DNA of 64,000 nucleotides from contig JABRWF010000004.1 in NCBI GenBank assembly GCA_018343915.1, positions 620,001-684,000 of the forward strand. The letters run 5' to 3'. Positions within the stretch are counted from its first letter, which is position 1, and the number at the start of each line of letters is the position of its first letter. Positions 1-11,468 of this stretch are shown here, in pieces. The notes beneath the pieces are model-generated. The model made no database searches. It was not told the DNA's origin and was given only the letters and a program-made list of their open reading frames with translations. The DNA is from Agroathelia rolfsii. Lineage: Eukaryota > Basidiomycota > Agaricomycetes > Amylocorticiales > Amylocorticiaceae. The position numbers and the translations under genes are program-made.

Positions 1-2451
1 TGTCAACATCCATAGGCGCTGCAGCTCCTGCATCGAAATCCTGTTGGTTCGCCTGAACGCTCGAATCAGCCTCGGAATCTGCCCCAGGTTTATCGGAAAC
101 TGTGCGGGGAGAAATAGAGACCGACAATTCATATTGTCTTATGCCTTCTGGTGTCTTATCCACGGGCCGTAGCAAGTATAAGCCGGCTGCACTCTGTAGA
201 GCGATTCGGCGTGATGTTGAAGCAGAGGCCAAGGCCGCAGTCTGGCTTATAACTTCGACTGCATGGGGATGCCCCTGGGTAACGGGAACAGAAGATGATG
301 GCGCTACTGCTGCTGCGTCGTTAGACGCGCCTTCGCCATTGTCCACCGCGAGTTCGAGATCCGCCGGGACTTCTACACGGCGTTTCTTACGTGGGCGAGC
401 ATCCTCCTCTCCGTCCATGGTCATGGACACAGCGTCGTTCTCATCATTAGAGGCTAGAAGAATGGGGGGAAACAGTGCTTCGCGAAGCGCATCGGGGTGA
501 TATTTGAACCTGTAAAATGCGGTCAGGTTACATGCTTGTCGGACGAGTTATTCTTGTTACTCACCCTGGCCGACAGTTATTCTCTCCCTGATCCGAGTGG
601 CCAAAGTCAAAGCTCAATGTTCTGTAGAGCATCTTCCGAATCTCGGGCCTTGTCTCTTGGCTCATGAAATGCGCATATATTGACTTTCTTTCTGCCCATA
701 TATCAGCATTTGCGTCCGAAGCCGAGATAGCAGTGAATCGCAAGGTGTATTCTTCAATGCGGCGGGATCTGGCGCGTTGTACGTGAATGCTTCTAATATC
801 CTATGAGAGAGTAAATGAGTAAACGCAAATTGATATGAGAGGCAAGCATACCCGTATGAGATCAACGCCCAATACTTCGACAGCGCTCCCATCATGTCCG
901 GCACCCCACGCACCACTCATAATTGCTTTGCCATCATCACCACGTCCCGGACCACCAGGGAAGCGCCATATCATGACCCGAGTCACGTCAGATTTTTGAT
1001 AGTATTCATTCTTTGACACGGCTGGAGAGTTACCCTTGCCAGACACATGAGTACCACTAAAAGGTGAATGTGATGTCAATGGACCAGATGCAGCTGTCCT
1101 CAGGACACGCAGCCGGATCAAAACTCCACCTCGAACGGGATGACGTTTTTTCACGTTCTGGAACATGGAATATGTGGCATAACCGGCGTGAACTGCAGCG
1201 AGAATGGGATCCGAGTCATCTGTATAAGGATTTTTTCCCCAGAGATTTATTCGTGCGCCTGAACCGGACTTGCGTCTGTGGCCAGGTCCTAAAGCGGAGG
1301 ACTCCAATCCCAAGGAAACGGGAGGTGCTATAGGCAAATGTCGAGCCGGAACAAGAATGCTAGTCGTAGTATCCATGCCTGATTGATTTTGAGGTGAAGA
1401 GGAGGAGAAGAAGTATGGGAATGGAGAAGATGGGTACAGGAAGGTCCCCAGTGAGATATGTGGCGCCTTAGGATCGAAGGGTGGAAATGTATCGTGTGTG
1501 GCATGTGTCGGTCCGACTTGTATCGAGCGCGTTCCATCTGGTGGCGCGAGATGCACCGGCCTATCGTATGCTAATGAATCAAGACCAGCTGTCATGTAAG
1601 GATCCCGTACGGCGTCGACGTCGCGTTCGCGTATTCGCGTAGAATGTTTCTCCCTTAGGGATCTATGGGCTGCTTCTTTGTCTCGTTCTCTTTCACGTTC
1701 TCTCTCACGTTCTCTCTCTCGTTCCCTCTCACGTTCCCTTTCGTGTTCCCGCTCGCGTTCCCGTTCCCGTTCCCGTTCCCGCTCTCGTTCTCCTTCCCGC
1801 TCGCGTTCCTTTTGTTTGAAGACTTCTCGGTCTCTGTGTGCCCGTTCCACGTCTGTAACCATGGTAGACATAGACATATGCCTGCGATCACGCTCATAAC
1901 GATCTACCTCTGCGATGCTAGCAGGATGCTTTTCTCGTTCTCGTTCTCGTTCAGACGGGGGATAAACAGGATAGCTAGACCGTTGGGATGGATACGGACT
2001 ACTATGACTCATGGGTCCAGGAATGGGTGATGCAGGAGTGTGAACTATATGGCCTGATGCAGAATTGACAGAGCGATGCTTGAGCAACCGCTGGTCATCC
2101 GAGCGGAGGGAGGAGGGCTGCTCTATGCCAGATTCAGGATCTGTTCAGGGCGTCATTCAACCGCACATAATCAAAATGCTCACGCATGGTAGATAGGTCA
2201 TCAGGTCTTTCTTGAGTGGGACGGTCCCATGAGGATGCGTCTGATGGCATTCCACCGATAACCCGAGATGGCTCACGCTCTGCAGGGGATGGTATGCGTC
2301 TGGCGTAGGGCATTGGGGGTGGCTTGTACATGCTGGACGGCGACGAGGGCGCTGGAGCCGCAAACGCCGAGAGACCGCCCCTGCGGGCCGACTGGGAAGA
2401 CGAGGGGCGTTCATCTGAAGGTGAGTCCTGTAAGAGTGCGGCGACGTTCAT
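1..2451 (-). CDS. RXT3: Rxt3-like histone deacetylase complex subunit (3' end outside window)
   Basis: Probable scaffold subunit of an Rpd3L-type histone deacetylase complex, acting in the nucleus. Exons read 2451-2184, 2122-852, 800-565 and 509-1, with the frame still open at the window start (761 residues visible). The Rxt3 signature lies in exon 2 and exon 3: an LGTFLYP block, then VPARHL, INLWGKNPYTDDSDPILAA with a following histidine, and GAWGAGHDGSAVEVLGVDLI. The N-terminal third is disordered and carries a long Arg-Glu dipeptide tract (1678-1815). The exon 4 product has a basic RPRKKRRVEV run that looks like a nuclear localisation signal. Start chosen at MNVAALLQDSP because upstream in-frame residues look like leader. 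The next gene is divergent, 2.2 kb away. Family assignment is firm on the TDDSD and WG..HDG motifs; complex membership is inferred from yeast. Confidence 0.8.
1678..1815. repeat. Arg-Glu coding low-complexity tract
   Basis: Degenerate 6-base repeats (tcncgt type on the plus strand) encode alternating Arg-Glu in the Rxt3-like protein. The opposite strand is also open and would read Ser-Arg-Leu repeats, which is a shadow and not a gene. Confidence 0.85.
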
Positions 2452-4628
2452 CGTAGTGGTGGTGACGAAGAGAGCCCAAGAGACGCTCGGGCAGTAAAGT
2501 GATCGACCAAATGGACAACAGTGCGTCAGATGCCCCGGTGGCTGTGCGTCTCTGTGGCTGTGCATACCCTTTGCTTCCGTCGCTAAAAATTCATTTTCTT
2601 CACTCAAAGCTACTTGAAGTTTTGCTCGACGGCCGCAAGACTACTGAGAATAGTTACTTGATCCCTTGCTTTCCTTTTCATGTTATCTAATATCAAGAAT
2701 GAAATGCTCCACGAAAATTCAACATGCATATGTCAAACGGAGCTCCAGCTCCAACCTCCGGCTCGCCTTGAGTAGTTGCGAGTGCCCGGTGGGCCCCCAG
2801 CCTCAGGCTTGACGCGCCTGATGAGTAGAATCGGCCGATTCAGATTTTCCGGTACTGGTGCAGCTTGCATAACACTACCATTTAGATATACGGTATGGAA
2901 GGTCGGGGAACGGAATAGCTAATTCCTGGGCAATTGTTCCGTGATGTCTAGCCAAGATTTGATTGCGCAGCTCCAGCACTGCAGCTGCTGGAAGTATGAA
3001 ACCACCAGAATGACTCATTATTCTCAAGTCCCTTGCCTGATTCTCAGGCTTTAATTCCATCTTGGCTTTACTCTGGCAAGCATGTCATCATATTACATCT
3101 CATACTTGCTAGTGTGTAATACTCCTCTACCCTCCAGTCTCTAGAGATCAACCGCATTATCCATTTCATGATTATCCCATTCCAATACTAAACTGGTATA
3201 CAGTTGGGCATTACGTTTGAATCTCGTCATCATGTAGTATTAACACAGACGCCGAGGGTTCTTATCATGATCCCTTATGGTGTTCCTATTTCTTACCCAT
3301 AGAGAATGGTATCCGAGTCATTGCAATTGAAAAGCTATCCCCAATTCTGAGCACTCTTCTATCCTGTATCATTAGACCTTGAGGCATGGAATAGCCCTGC
3401 TCTTTGACAAGACAAGCCACCATCACGGCTTCATTCTAGTGAAATAGCGCACAATCTAGGGTACAATGTGCATAACCCCTTCGTTCTTGTGGCCACTAGG
3501 CTTTGGGGCCTCAGTCGGTGTCTTCACAATGATTTAGACTAGCTCTAGCATATCACAGTTGGTGCTTCGTTTTCCATTCGAAATTCTGACGAGCCGATAG
3601 ACATGATATTTATGGGAGCTTATGGTCATGCAATCGCGATTAAGGGTCAAGTAGGTGCATAGCACCAGAATATCATTTTACCTATTTGCCAAGGCCCCTG
3701 ACTATTAGAGGAAATACCAAAACCACTAGTATACACTTTCTCTTATTAGGGTTGCATTACGCACTGGACTTTTCTCCATCGGGCGAACATCTGTATTATA
3801 CTTTTCACAATTCCACATCTCTAATAATCCAGGCCTCTTTACGAGCGCTCAATTGTGATGGCAATCCAAGAGCCAGAATCAATTGCTCTCAACATGCCAT
3901 CGGTTATATCTAATGTAAAATATCGTTTTCAGACTAAATAATGAGCCTGACCAATTACTTGGCACGTCACGGGTTCGCAGGTTAATGAAATATTGCATGT
4001 ACATGTAAATTGCTGGACTGATAGCTCGTGTTAAAATCTCGGTTACCTTATATCCGAACTAGAGGCTCGCAGTTTTTCTTCTTCTTGATCTTCTTCTTCT
4101 TCTCCTTTTTTTTAATGTCTTTTGTAGAGTATAATATGCTCGCAGGAAAAAGATACGAAGGGATTTGGTTATCTCCGCGGAGGAAAACAAAGGATGGGAT
4201 CAACCGGTCTGATTACCCAAGGGCTTTTTACAGGTACTTAAACATACTTCTCATTTTGATAAACACCACTTCTGCCGATTGATCCACATTCCATCAATTC
4301 TGCCTCATGGGCCTGGACGAATGGGTGCAGAAGGCATTTCGGCCGGCATGCATAATGGCGCCTGAAGCCAGTATCACAAGTCACCACCTGAACTTGTCTC
4401 CTGACCGCGGGGTATTTCTACCCCGCTTTCCGGCTACTTCAACTGATTCTTGTCCAGATAGAAGATGCCTACTGACGGTACAGATGTTCCATATGCGGCT
4501 CTCCCATTTTTTGTCACCTCATCATTGGCTACAGCGCGGCCCCGACGGCGGACTGAACACCCTATGGAGTACTAGGGGGTATGTCATCCATTATACTCTC
4601 CTGCCGGAAGACTCGGCCGAGGATGAGA
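2452..4628. other. Intergenic, no gene seen
   Basis: About 2.2 kb between the divergent Rxt3-like and first P450 genes. Open frames here are short and have no recognisable motif. There is a T/C-rich tract at about 4070-4112. No RNA gene or transposon end was recognised. Confidence 0.6.
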
Positions 4629-4634
4629 TATAAA
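4629..4634 (+). promoter_or_regulatory. TATA box of P450 gene 1
   Basis: TATAAA 47 bases before the ATG at 4682. The second P450 gene has the same hexamer at almost the same distance, which supports both starts. Confidence 0.6.
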
Positions 4635-4681
4635 GGCCTCCACGAAATGCACTCGAGTTACAGCATCTCTGTATCGACATC

Positions 4682-7080
4682 ATGTGGGACCTCATACTGA
4701 AGGCCTTCCTCATATACCTTGTCTCTGTGCTTTCATGGCGCTTCTTACAATCATACATCTCTCCACATCCTCTTGACAATATTCCAGGTCCCAAACGAGA
4801 ATCTTTCCTTGTCGGTACGCACGAAGTTTTGGGCTATCATCATATCTGTCTAATTTCCCAACTTGTGCGTAGGAAATCTCAAACAATTCTTCGCGGTTGA
4901 CTCATGGGACTGGCATAATTATAACATTGCCACGTACGGACGAGTGATGAAGATACATGGCTTTTTTGGCGTGAGCGTCTTTTTGGTTTCCCTAAAGTAT
5001 CCATCAGATATACTGATGAACTGAAAACCTTAGTCCAAGCAACTATGGGTTTCAGATGCCCTCGCTCTTCATCATATCATCGTAAAAGATGCTGCTATGT
5101 ACGAGGAACCACCATGGTTCATTGAGTATGTTTCTTTTCGTGATTTAGATTCACTTTCATCTCACATCGGCTCTAGAAGCAATAAGCTTACTATTGGGGA
5201 AGGGCTATTAGCGGCAGTTGGTAAGTTAAACCTTTTTCCATCTGTAATGAACGTTAACCCATAATGATACCGTATCCTAAAGGCCATAAACATAAAAAGC
5301 AACGCAAGCTACTAAACCCGGTGTTTTCTCAAAAGCATATGCGGCACATGATCCCATACTTCTATGAGGTTGCGCACAAAGTTCGGGATGCAATTACCAA
5401 AGATATCGAAGCTGTAGGAACTTCTCGTGAAGTTGAGGTACTCTCGTGGGTATCCCGTGCTGCTCTGGAGATCGTTGGTGTTGCGGGTCTCGGACATTCG
5501 TTTGAATCTTTTGACCCTCGTTTGCCGCCATCCGAATACACCACAGCTGTCAAGTCTTTTCAGTAAGTTATGGTTTGATTATCGAATGGCGTATATGCAT
5601 CTAAATGAATAAATAGACCCGTGATGGGCGTTTTGGCTGTTTATCGGCGTCTACTTCATTTAGCCCCTGCTTTTGGTCCGGCTTGGTTCCGTCGCATTGT
5701 CGTCAATCTTATTCCCTCGGAATCATTACACAAAATGGTAAGCCCATTGCATTTGAACAATCAAATCCCGATATTCTAATTGATTCTTCAGCGTGATATT
5801 GCCGACGTCATGCACAATACAGCTGTGGAGGCAATTCAACAGAAGAAACGTGCGTTGGCCGAGGGAGATGACGCTACTATGAGACAGGTCGGAGAGGGCA
5901 ACGATATCATGAGCATCTTACGTGCGTTGCTATTATCTAATCGCTGTGGAAATATGAATTTAACGCTCCAATCATCAAGTGAGGGCCAATATGGAAGCAT
6001 CCAAGGAAGAGGCTCTTAGTGATGCAGAAATCATCGGCCAAATGTCGTGAGTTGGAGATGGTATATACAATACTTGAATGATGAACTAACAATGATTTGA
6101 ACCAGTACTCTCATCTTTGCCGCTTTCGACACGACTTCTTCTGCCCTGGCACGGATACTATACATGCTAGCTCAGAACCCCGACGCTCAGGACAAGCTGC
6201 GTGCCGAAATTCGGGAAGCTAGGAAGGATGGCGATATTTCATTCGACACATTAGTGACTCTCCCGTACTTGGAAGCTATATGCCGTGAAACCCTCCGAGT
6301 GTTAGTTATTTCTTCATACATCTTTTCCTTTCCCAAAATAAACTGAAGGGTCAATTTCCGTTTAGTTACTCTCCTGTGCCCCAAATCTTTCGGATGTAAG
6401 TTCCAATCATACTACGTTCATGCGAACACTGGATTCTGACAGTGCAGTATAGAACCCTGGAGGATACTGTCTTACCCTTGTCCACCCCTATCGTTGGCGT
6501 CGACGGCCAATCAGTCTCAAGCATAACCTTGCCAAAATCAACACACGTTCTCCTAGGCCTCTTGGCCACTAACAAGGATAAGGCCATTTGGGGCGAGGAT
6601 GCGCATGAATGGAAACCCGAAAGGTGGCTGAAGCCTCTCCCGGAAAGTGTCACTGATGCACGTGTTCCTGGTGTATATGCTAACATGTAAGTGATCTGCA
6701 TCTTACCTTATGAGGCTTGCATTATATTGTTTGCTGAAATATTCTAGGATGACATTCTCGGGAGGAGGTCGTTCGTGCATGTAAGTTGACTAGCTACTTA
6801 AGGCATCGTATCACATAACTGATGATCGCATCACAGTGGCTTCAAGTTCTCCCAGCTCGAGATGAGTAAGTGACAGCTAGTGACTTGAATATTGAATTCC
6901 ACTCAATCTGACTCATCTCATTCTATAGAAATCATCTTATCTATCCTTTTGGAGCGATTCGCGTTTGAACTCACACCTGATAAGGATATTTACTTCAATT
7001 TCGGTGGTATTCAGTTTCCCACGGTTATTGGTGGCCCACGTCGATCGCAGATGCCGATGAAGGTGTCCTTGGTCCAGTAA
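4682..7080 (+). CDS. Cytochrome P450 monooxygenase, copy 1
   Basis: Haem-thiolate monooxygenase, ER-anchored, substrate unknown; a P450 reductase partner is expected elsewhere. Fourteen exons: 4682-4814, 4873-4970, 5034-5125, 5177-5220, 5283-5562, 5617-5737, 5792-5921, 5980-6046, 6106-6300, 6366-6395, 6453-6686, 6748-6780, 6837-6865, 6929-7080, giving 545 residues, normal for the family. Residues 1-25 form a hydrophobic anchor followed by a proline hinge (PHPLDNIPGP). The helix C region reads GHKHKKQRKLLNPVFS. Helix I has AAFDTTS (D330, T331, T332), with Ala where Gly is usual. ExxR is E383-R386 (RETLR), the PERW motif follows, and the haem loop is FSGGGRSCIGFKFSQLEM with ligand Cys485. All key residues are intact. 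The exon 11 acceptor was placed at 6452 because two nearer AGs give stops or a wrong frame. It is the tandem partner of 8483-10873. Confidence 0.93.
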
Positions 7081-8433
7081 TATGATGCCAGTCGATGGAG
7101 TAAATTAATACCAGGATGACTGTCTGTGTAACTGCATAGTTGACCATGTGTAATATTAGGGTTGTAGTGATACACTGTATTCGACATTATGATACTTCAA
7201 CGTTATTGAACGGAAAACTTGCACGCAAATAGTTTCTTCACTACATTGCGACGCATTATCAAATTGTCATGTAGGCCCATACACAATAGTAATCCGAGTC
7301 ATCTGCAAGAGAAGGTAAATCTGATTACATAAAGTTTTATACTATCCGAGCTCAAGTCAAATGAATATGTATGAGGAGTGAGGTTATGATAGGTCCGTGG
7401 CCGATTGAACTGCGTTACTCTGCTTGAAAAACTCGGAATTGAAACTTACATATCTATCATTAAATCCGAGTTCGTACCCCACGGAAGCAACTATCCTTCT
7501 CGATAGTCATGATCTCAAATCCCACCTACTGGCAGTATTGCTCATGAAACATGCGTTGGTAACTTCGCTTTCGTCAGCTTTCTACCCATCAATACCGCAT
7601 CATTCAAACCTAAATACCGGTGACAGCTTGGTACCTAGCTATTATTAGTATCTCCTTTGGACTCCAAGTCGGAGGTTTTATTTTTCCAAAATTGCCAACG
7701 CCAGGAAGGTCGTTTGCGATTCTCAGGCGCTTCATCTTGTTGAATGTGTAGTATCAGTTAATAGATATATTTGGGGCCCAGAGCTTGCGGCGAGCGCAGG
7801 TGGAACAACAAGGCGTCCACGACAATAGCACACGGCCGCCTTGGTAGCCATGATCGGAGTAAGCAAGATTAACAAATGACACTCAACATTCACGTCACAT
7901 GCAATCCCTTATCTTTGTGAAGAGTCGAACCCGCTTCTTGTACTGCCGGAATGGTATCCCTACCTCCCCGCAATTGCACATTAATTTGACATATTCTTTA
8001 GGATGTGCCATAGATGTTTTCACAATCTCCATAATGCTGGCAGCTTGAGTATGTTGATAATGTTCATGGTGGTCATGGATGCTCATAGGAGGCTGACAGG
8101 CATTGGACTGCTAACGTACGCCGACGTATTCTGTTCATTTGATCAACCCCGCATTGTTTGCTTAACCAACAGGAAGCATAGGCATCTCGGGCCCTCTCGG
8201 CCGGCTCATACAATGACGTTACAATACACCACTGCAAGGTCTTTTGACCATGACTTCCTCCGAAACCGGTGAATTCCACATTAACAAGTTTAGGTGATGC
8301 TTCTTCACGATACAAATATTCGGAGTCTGTTCTCAGCAGCTATGTGTTGTGTATTACTACACGGAGCCGACCTCCGCCCTACTACGCTATTTGACATGAC
8401 TTTACTTATCGGCATATTCGGCAGGCAATGGAC
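7081..8433. other. Intergenic between the two P450 genes
   Basis: About 1.35 kb. No conserved frame, RNA gene or mobile-element end recognised. A minus-strand frame at 7895-8086 has no family likeness and was not called. Confidence 0.55.
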
Positions 8434-8439
8434 TATAAA
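8434..8439 (+). promoter_or_regulatory. TATA box of P450 gene 2
   Basis: TATAAA 43 bases before the ATG at 8483, matching the arrangement in front of copy 1. Confidence 0.6.
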
Positions 8440-8482
8440 GACCTAAATCAATGCATAATAAGGCTGAAGCATCATAATCGTC

Positions 8483-10873
8483 ATGCTAGACATTGTTATC
8501 AAGGCTTCGCTTGTATACATCGTATCTGCGCTTATATGGCGACTCATACAACCCTTTGTTTTGCCTCACCCTCTGGACAATGTCCCGGGACCTAAGCGCA
8601 TCTCTTTACTATTTGGTATGAATGAACTATTCACCTCTACAATTATATCACTTAATATCATCAAGGAAATATACAAAAGTTCTTCGAGGCCGACTCATGG
8701 GACTGGCATAATGATAATCTTGCTAGCTATGGTCGTGCTATGAAGATGCATGGATTCTGGGGAGTAAGATTTTTATCATCCAAAATTATATGAGGAAGTT
8801 CTGAATATATCGCGTATAGAGCAAGCAATTGTGGATATCAGACCCTCTTAGTCTTCACCATATCCTTGTGAAAGATGGTACACACTACGAAGAGCCTGCC
8901 TGGCTCATCGAGTACGTTGGTTCATTATGATGTAAAACTAGTTGCTCATGTCGCGTCCAGAAGCAGCAGAGTGACCGTCGGAGAAGGCTTGTTAGCCGCG
9001 GTTGGTGGGTGTCATATCATTGATTAACTCCGCCAGAATGAGATCTCGGCCAATTATAACATATCTCCGTTCTTGTAGGACATCGCCATAGGAGACAACG
9101 CAAGCTGTTAAATCCTATATTTTCGCAAAAACATATGCGTGTCATGATTCCATCTTTCTATGACATCGCTCATAAGGTCCGTGACGCGATCACCAAGGAG
9201 ATCAAGGCTTCAGGAGACTCTCGTGAGGTGGATATACTCTCTTGGACTTCTCGTGCCGCGTTGGAGATCGTCGGTGTCGCCGGCCTGGGTCATTCATTTG
9301 AATATTTCGATCAAGATCTACCGCCGTCAACGTACGCCAAGGCTGTGAAAGCTTTTCAGTAAGGTCTTCGTAAACATAACTGGGTGTATGCGTCTCATTT
9401 GTATGTAACAGACCCCTTATGGGTGTTTTGGCTGTTTATCGGCGTATGCTTCACCTGGCACCAGCACTAGGTCCAGCCTGGTTCCGTCGGATGCTTGTCA
9501 ACCTCGTCCCCTGGAAGTCTCTGCATCAAATTGTGCGTTCAAAATACTCGAAGCATTTTGATCTTGATGGCCAATCCACTTTTAGCGTGATGTCATTGAT
9601 ATTATGTACAAGGCCGCGGAGGAAGCCATCGAAGAGAAAAAGAAAGCATTGGCCACAGGAGATGAGGCTACCATGAAGCAGATCGAAGAAGGCAACGACA
9701 TCATGAGTATCTTACGTGGGTCGCTCTTCAACTCTTCTCATTCCTTTACATGATTAAAATTTTGTTTGCATAGTAAGAGCTAATATGGAAGCATCCGAAG
9801 AAGATGCTCTGACCGATGAGGAAATCATGGGTCAAATGTCGTGAGTACTTGCAGTACACGCATCAGTTGAACTGATATGCATAGTATTAACAACCATGAT
9901 AAAGAACGCTAATATTCGCGGCTTTTGATACGACATCATCAGCTCTTGCACGTATCATGCATAAGCTTGCAAACAACCTCGACGTTCAGGAAAAGCTAAG
10001 GGCCGAGATCCAGGAAGCTAGGAAAGATGGCGATGTATCGTTCGACACATTGGTGAACCTCCCATATTTGGAAGCTGTCTGCCGTGAAACACTCCGAGTG
10101 TTGGTTTTCCTGTCGTGTATTATGAAATGCCCAATTCTAACCCAAAGCTGTTTGAAGTTACTCCCCGGTCCCGCAGATTGCTCGAGTGTGAGCTTTGAAT
10201 GTGCTGTAATACTACCTCACGGCTTCTTACTAAATGAGTAACATATCTAGGGCGCTGGACGATATGATTCTACCATTATCCAGTCCAATCATTGGTGTTA
10301 ACGGACACATGATCGAGAGTATCACTGTACCAAAATCAACCCAACTCCTTCTAGGCCTTCTGGCCACAAACAAAGATAAAGCCATCTGGGGCGAAGACGC
10401 ACATGAGTGGAAGCCAGACAGATGGATGAAGCCCCTCCCTGAAACCGTGACGGAGGCACGAGTGCCTGGTGTGTACGCAAACATGTAAGTGAATCAAGCA
10501 TTGCATCAATGTGTTCTGGATCGTGTTCAATATAAATTAGGATGACCTTTTCCGGAGGAGGCCGCGCATGCATGTAAGTCGGCTATTTGAATTTCTCCAC
10601 TGGTAGGTTTCATAATTGATGATCGAAATATTCATAATTTAGTGGATTCAAGTTTTCTCAACTCGAAATGAGTAAGTGCCCTGATATGCTAAACCACAAA
10701 TATTAATATTGATCTTGGCAACAGAGATCGTTTTATCTATTCTTGTGGAGAAATTTAAATTTGAACCCGCGCCAGGCAAAGAGATCTACTTCAACTTCAG
10801 CGGTATCCAGTTCCCTACGGTTGTTGGCGGGCCTCCTCAGTCGCAATTACCATTAAAGCTATCATTGATCTAG
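8483..10873 (+). CDS. Cytochrome P450 monooxygenase, copy 2
   Basis: Paralogue of the 4682 gene, 544 residues. Exons 8483-8615, 8666-8763, 8820-8911, 8961-9004, 9079-9358, 9412-9532, 9586-9715, 9774-9840, 9905-10099, 10158-10187, 10251-10484, 10541-10573, 10643-10671, 10725-10873. Exons 1-13 have exactly the lengths of copy 1; only the last exon is one codon shorter. N-terminal anchor, GHRHRRQRKLLNP, AAFDTTSSA, RETLR, and haem loop FSGGGRACIGFKFSQLEM with Cys485 are all intact, so it should be active. Substitutions are spread along the protein, with a clear shift in the region after helix I (KLANNLDVQEKL against MLAQNPDAQDKL). This fits an old duplication with possible change in substrate or expression. 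The substrate cannot be told from sequence. Confidence 0.93.
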
Positions 10874-11468
10874 TGATGAGAATGGATGCGGGAATGAGAA
10901 AACGAAATCACCCGGCAAGGTGTCCGTCCCCTTGTATAAATAGTCGTCATCTAATCAGTTGGTATTGAGCCAAAGCTACATCATGGCAGTATTATCAGAC
11001 TGTCGCGGTTGCTTCCGTGGCCCATTACTTTCTCATACTTATACCGTCATGACCTTCTGACTTTCTAAATGCCATTTTTCGTTGTTGAATCTCAAAGCTA
11101 TCGAATCGACCATATATACAGCACTCGCGAGCTCTGCTTCTAAAAACGCTATGCATGACCCACATCTTTCTTTTCTTCACCCGCCGAGTCCCGCCCGTGA
11201 TTTACCACGTTGCACACACGAGGCACGCACCTTGCACGTTATATGCGATGTAATGAGGGTTCCTCGAGGCGTGCATCATGCATCATGCCTCGCCTCTTAT
11301 ACGCTGTCAGCGTCAAAATCCCCCAATGTACTTAAGATAAATCCGAACTCTCGCTGATTTCTTGCATCCAATTCCCCATTTCTTCTCTTAAAGCCCCGAG
11401 CTACCAAACAGTTACCACGTACATCTACATCGTTGTTCCTTTCTTCTACTAAGAACAAGCTCTAAATC
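10874..11468. other. Intergenic
   Basis: About 600 bases between P450 copy 2 and the RanBP1-domain gene. The CT-rich stretch just before 11469 is a likely promoter/5' UTR. No other feature seen. Confidence 0.5.

Noticed and set aside
1678..1899. Ser-Arg repeat frame on the plus strand
   Set aside because: It is the antisense shadow of the Arg-Glu tract of the Rxt3-like gene.
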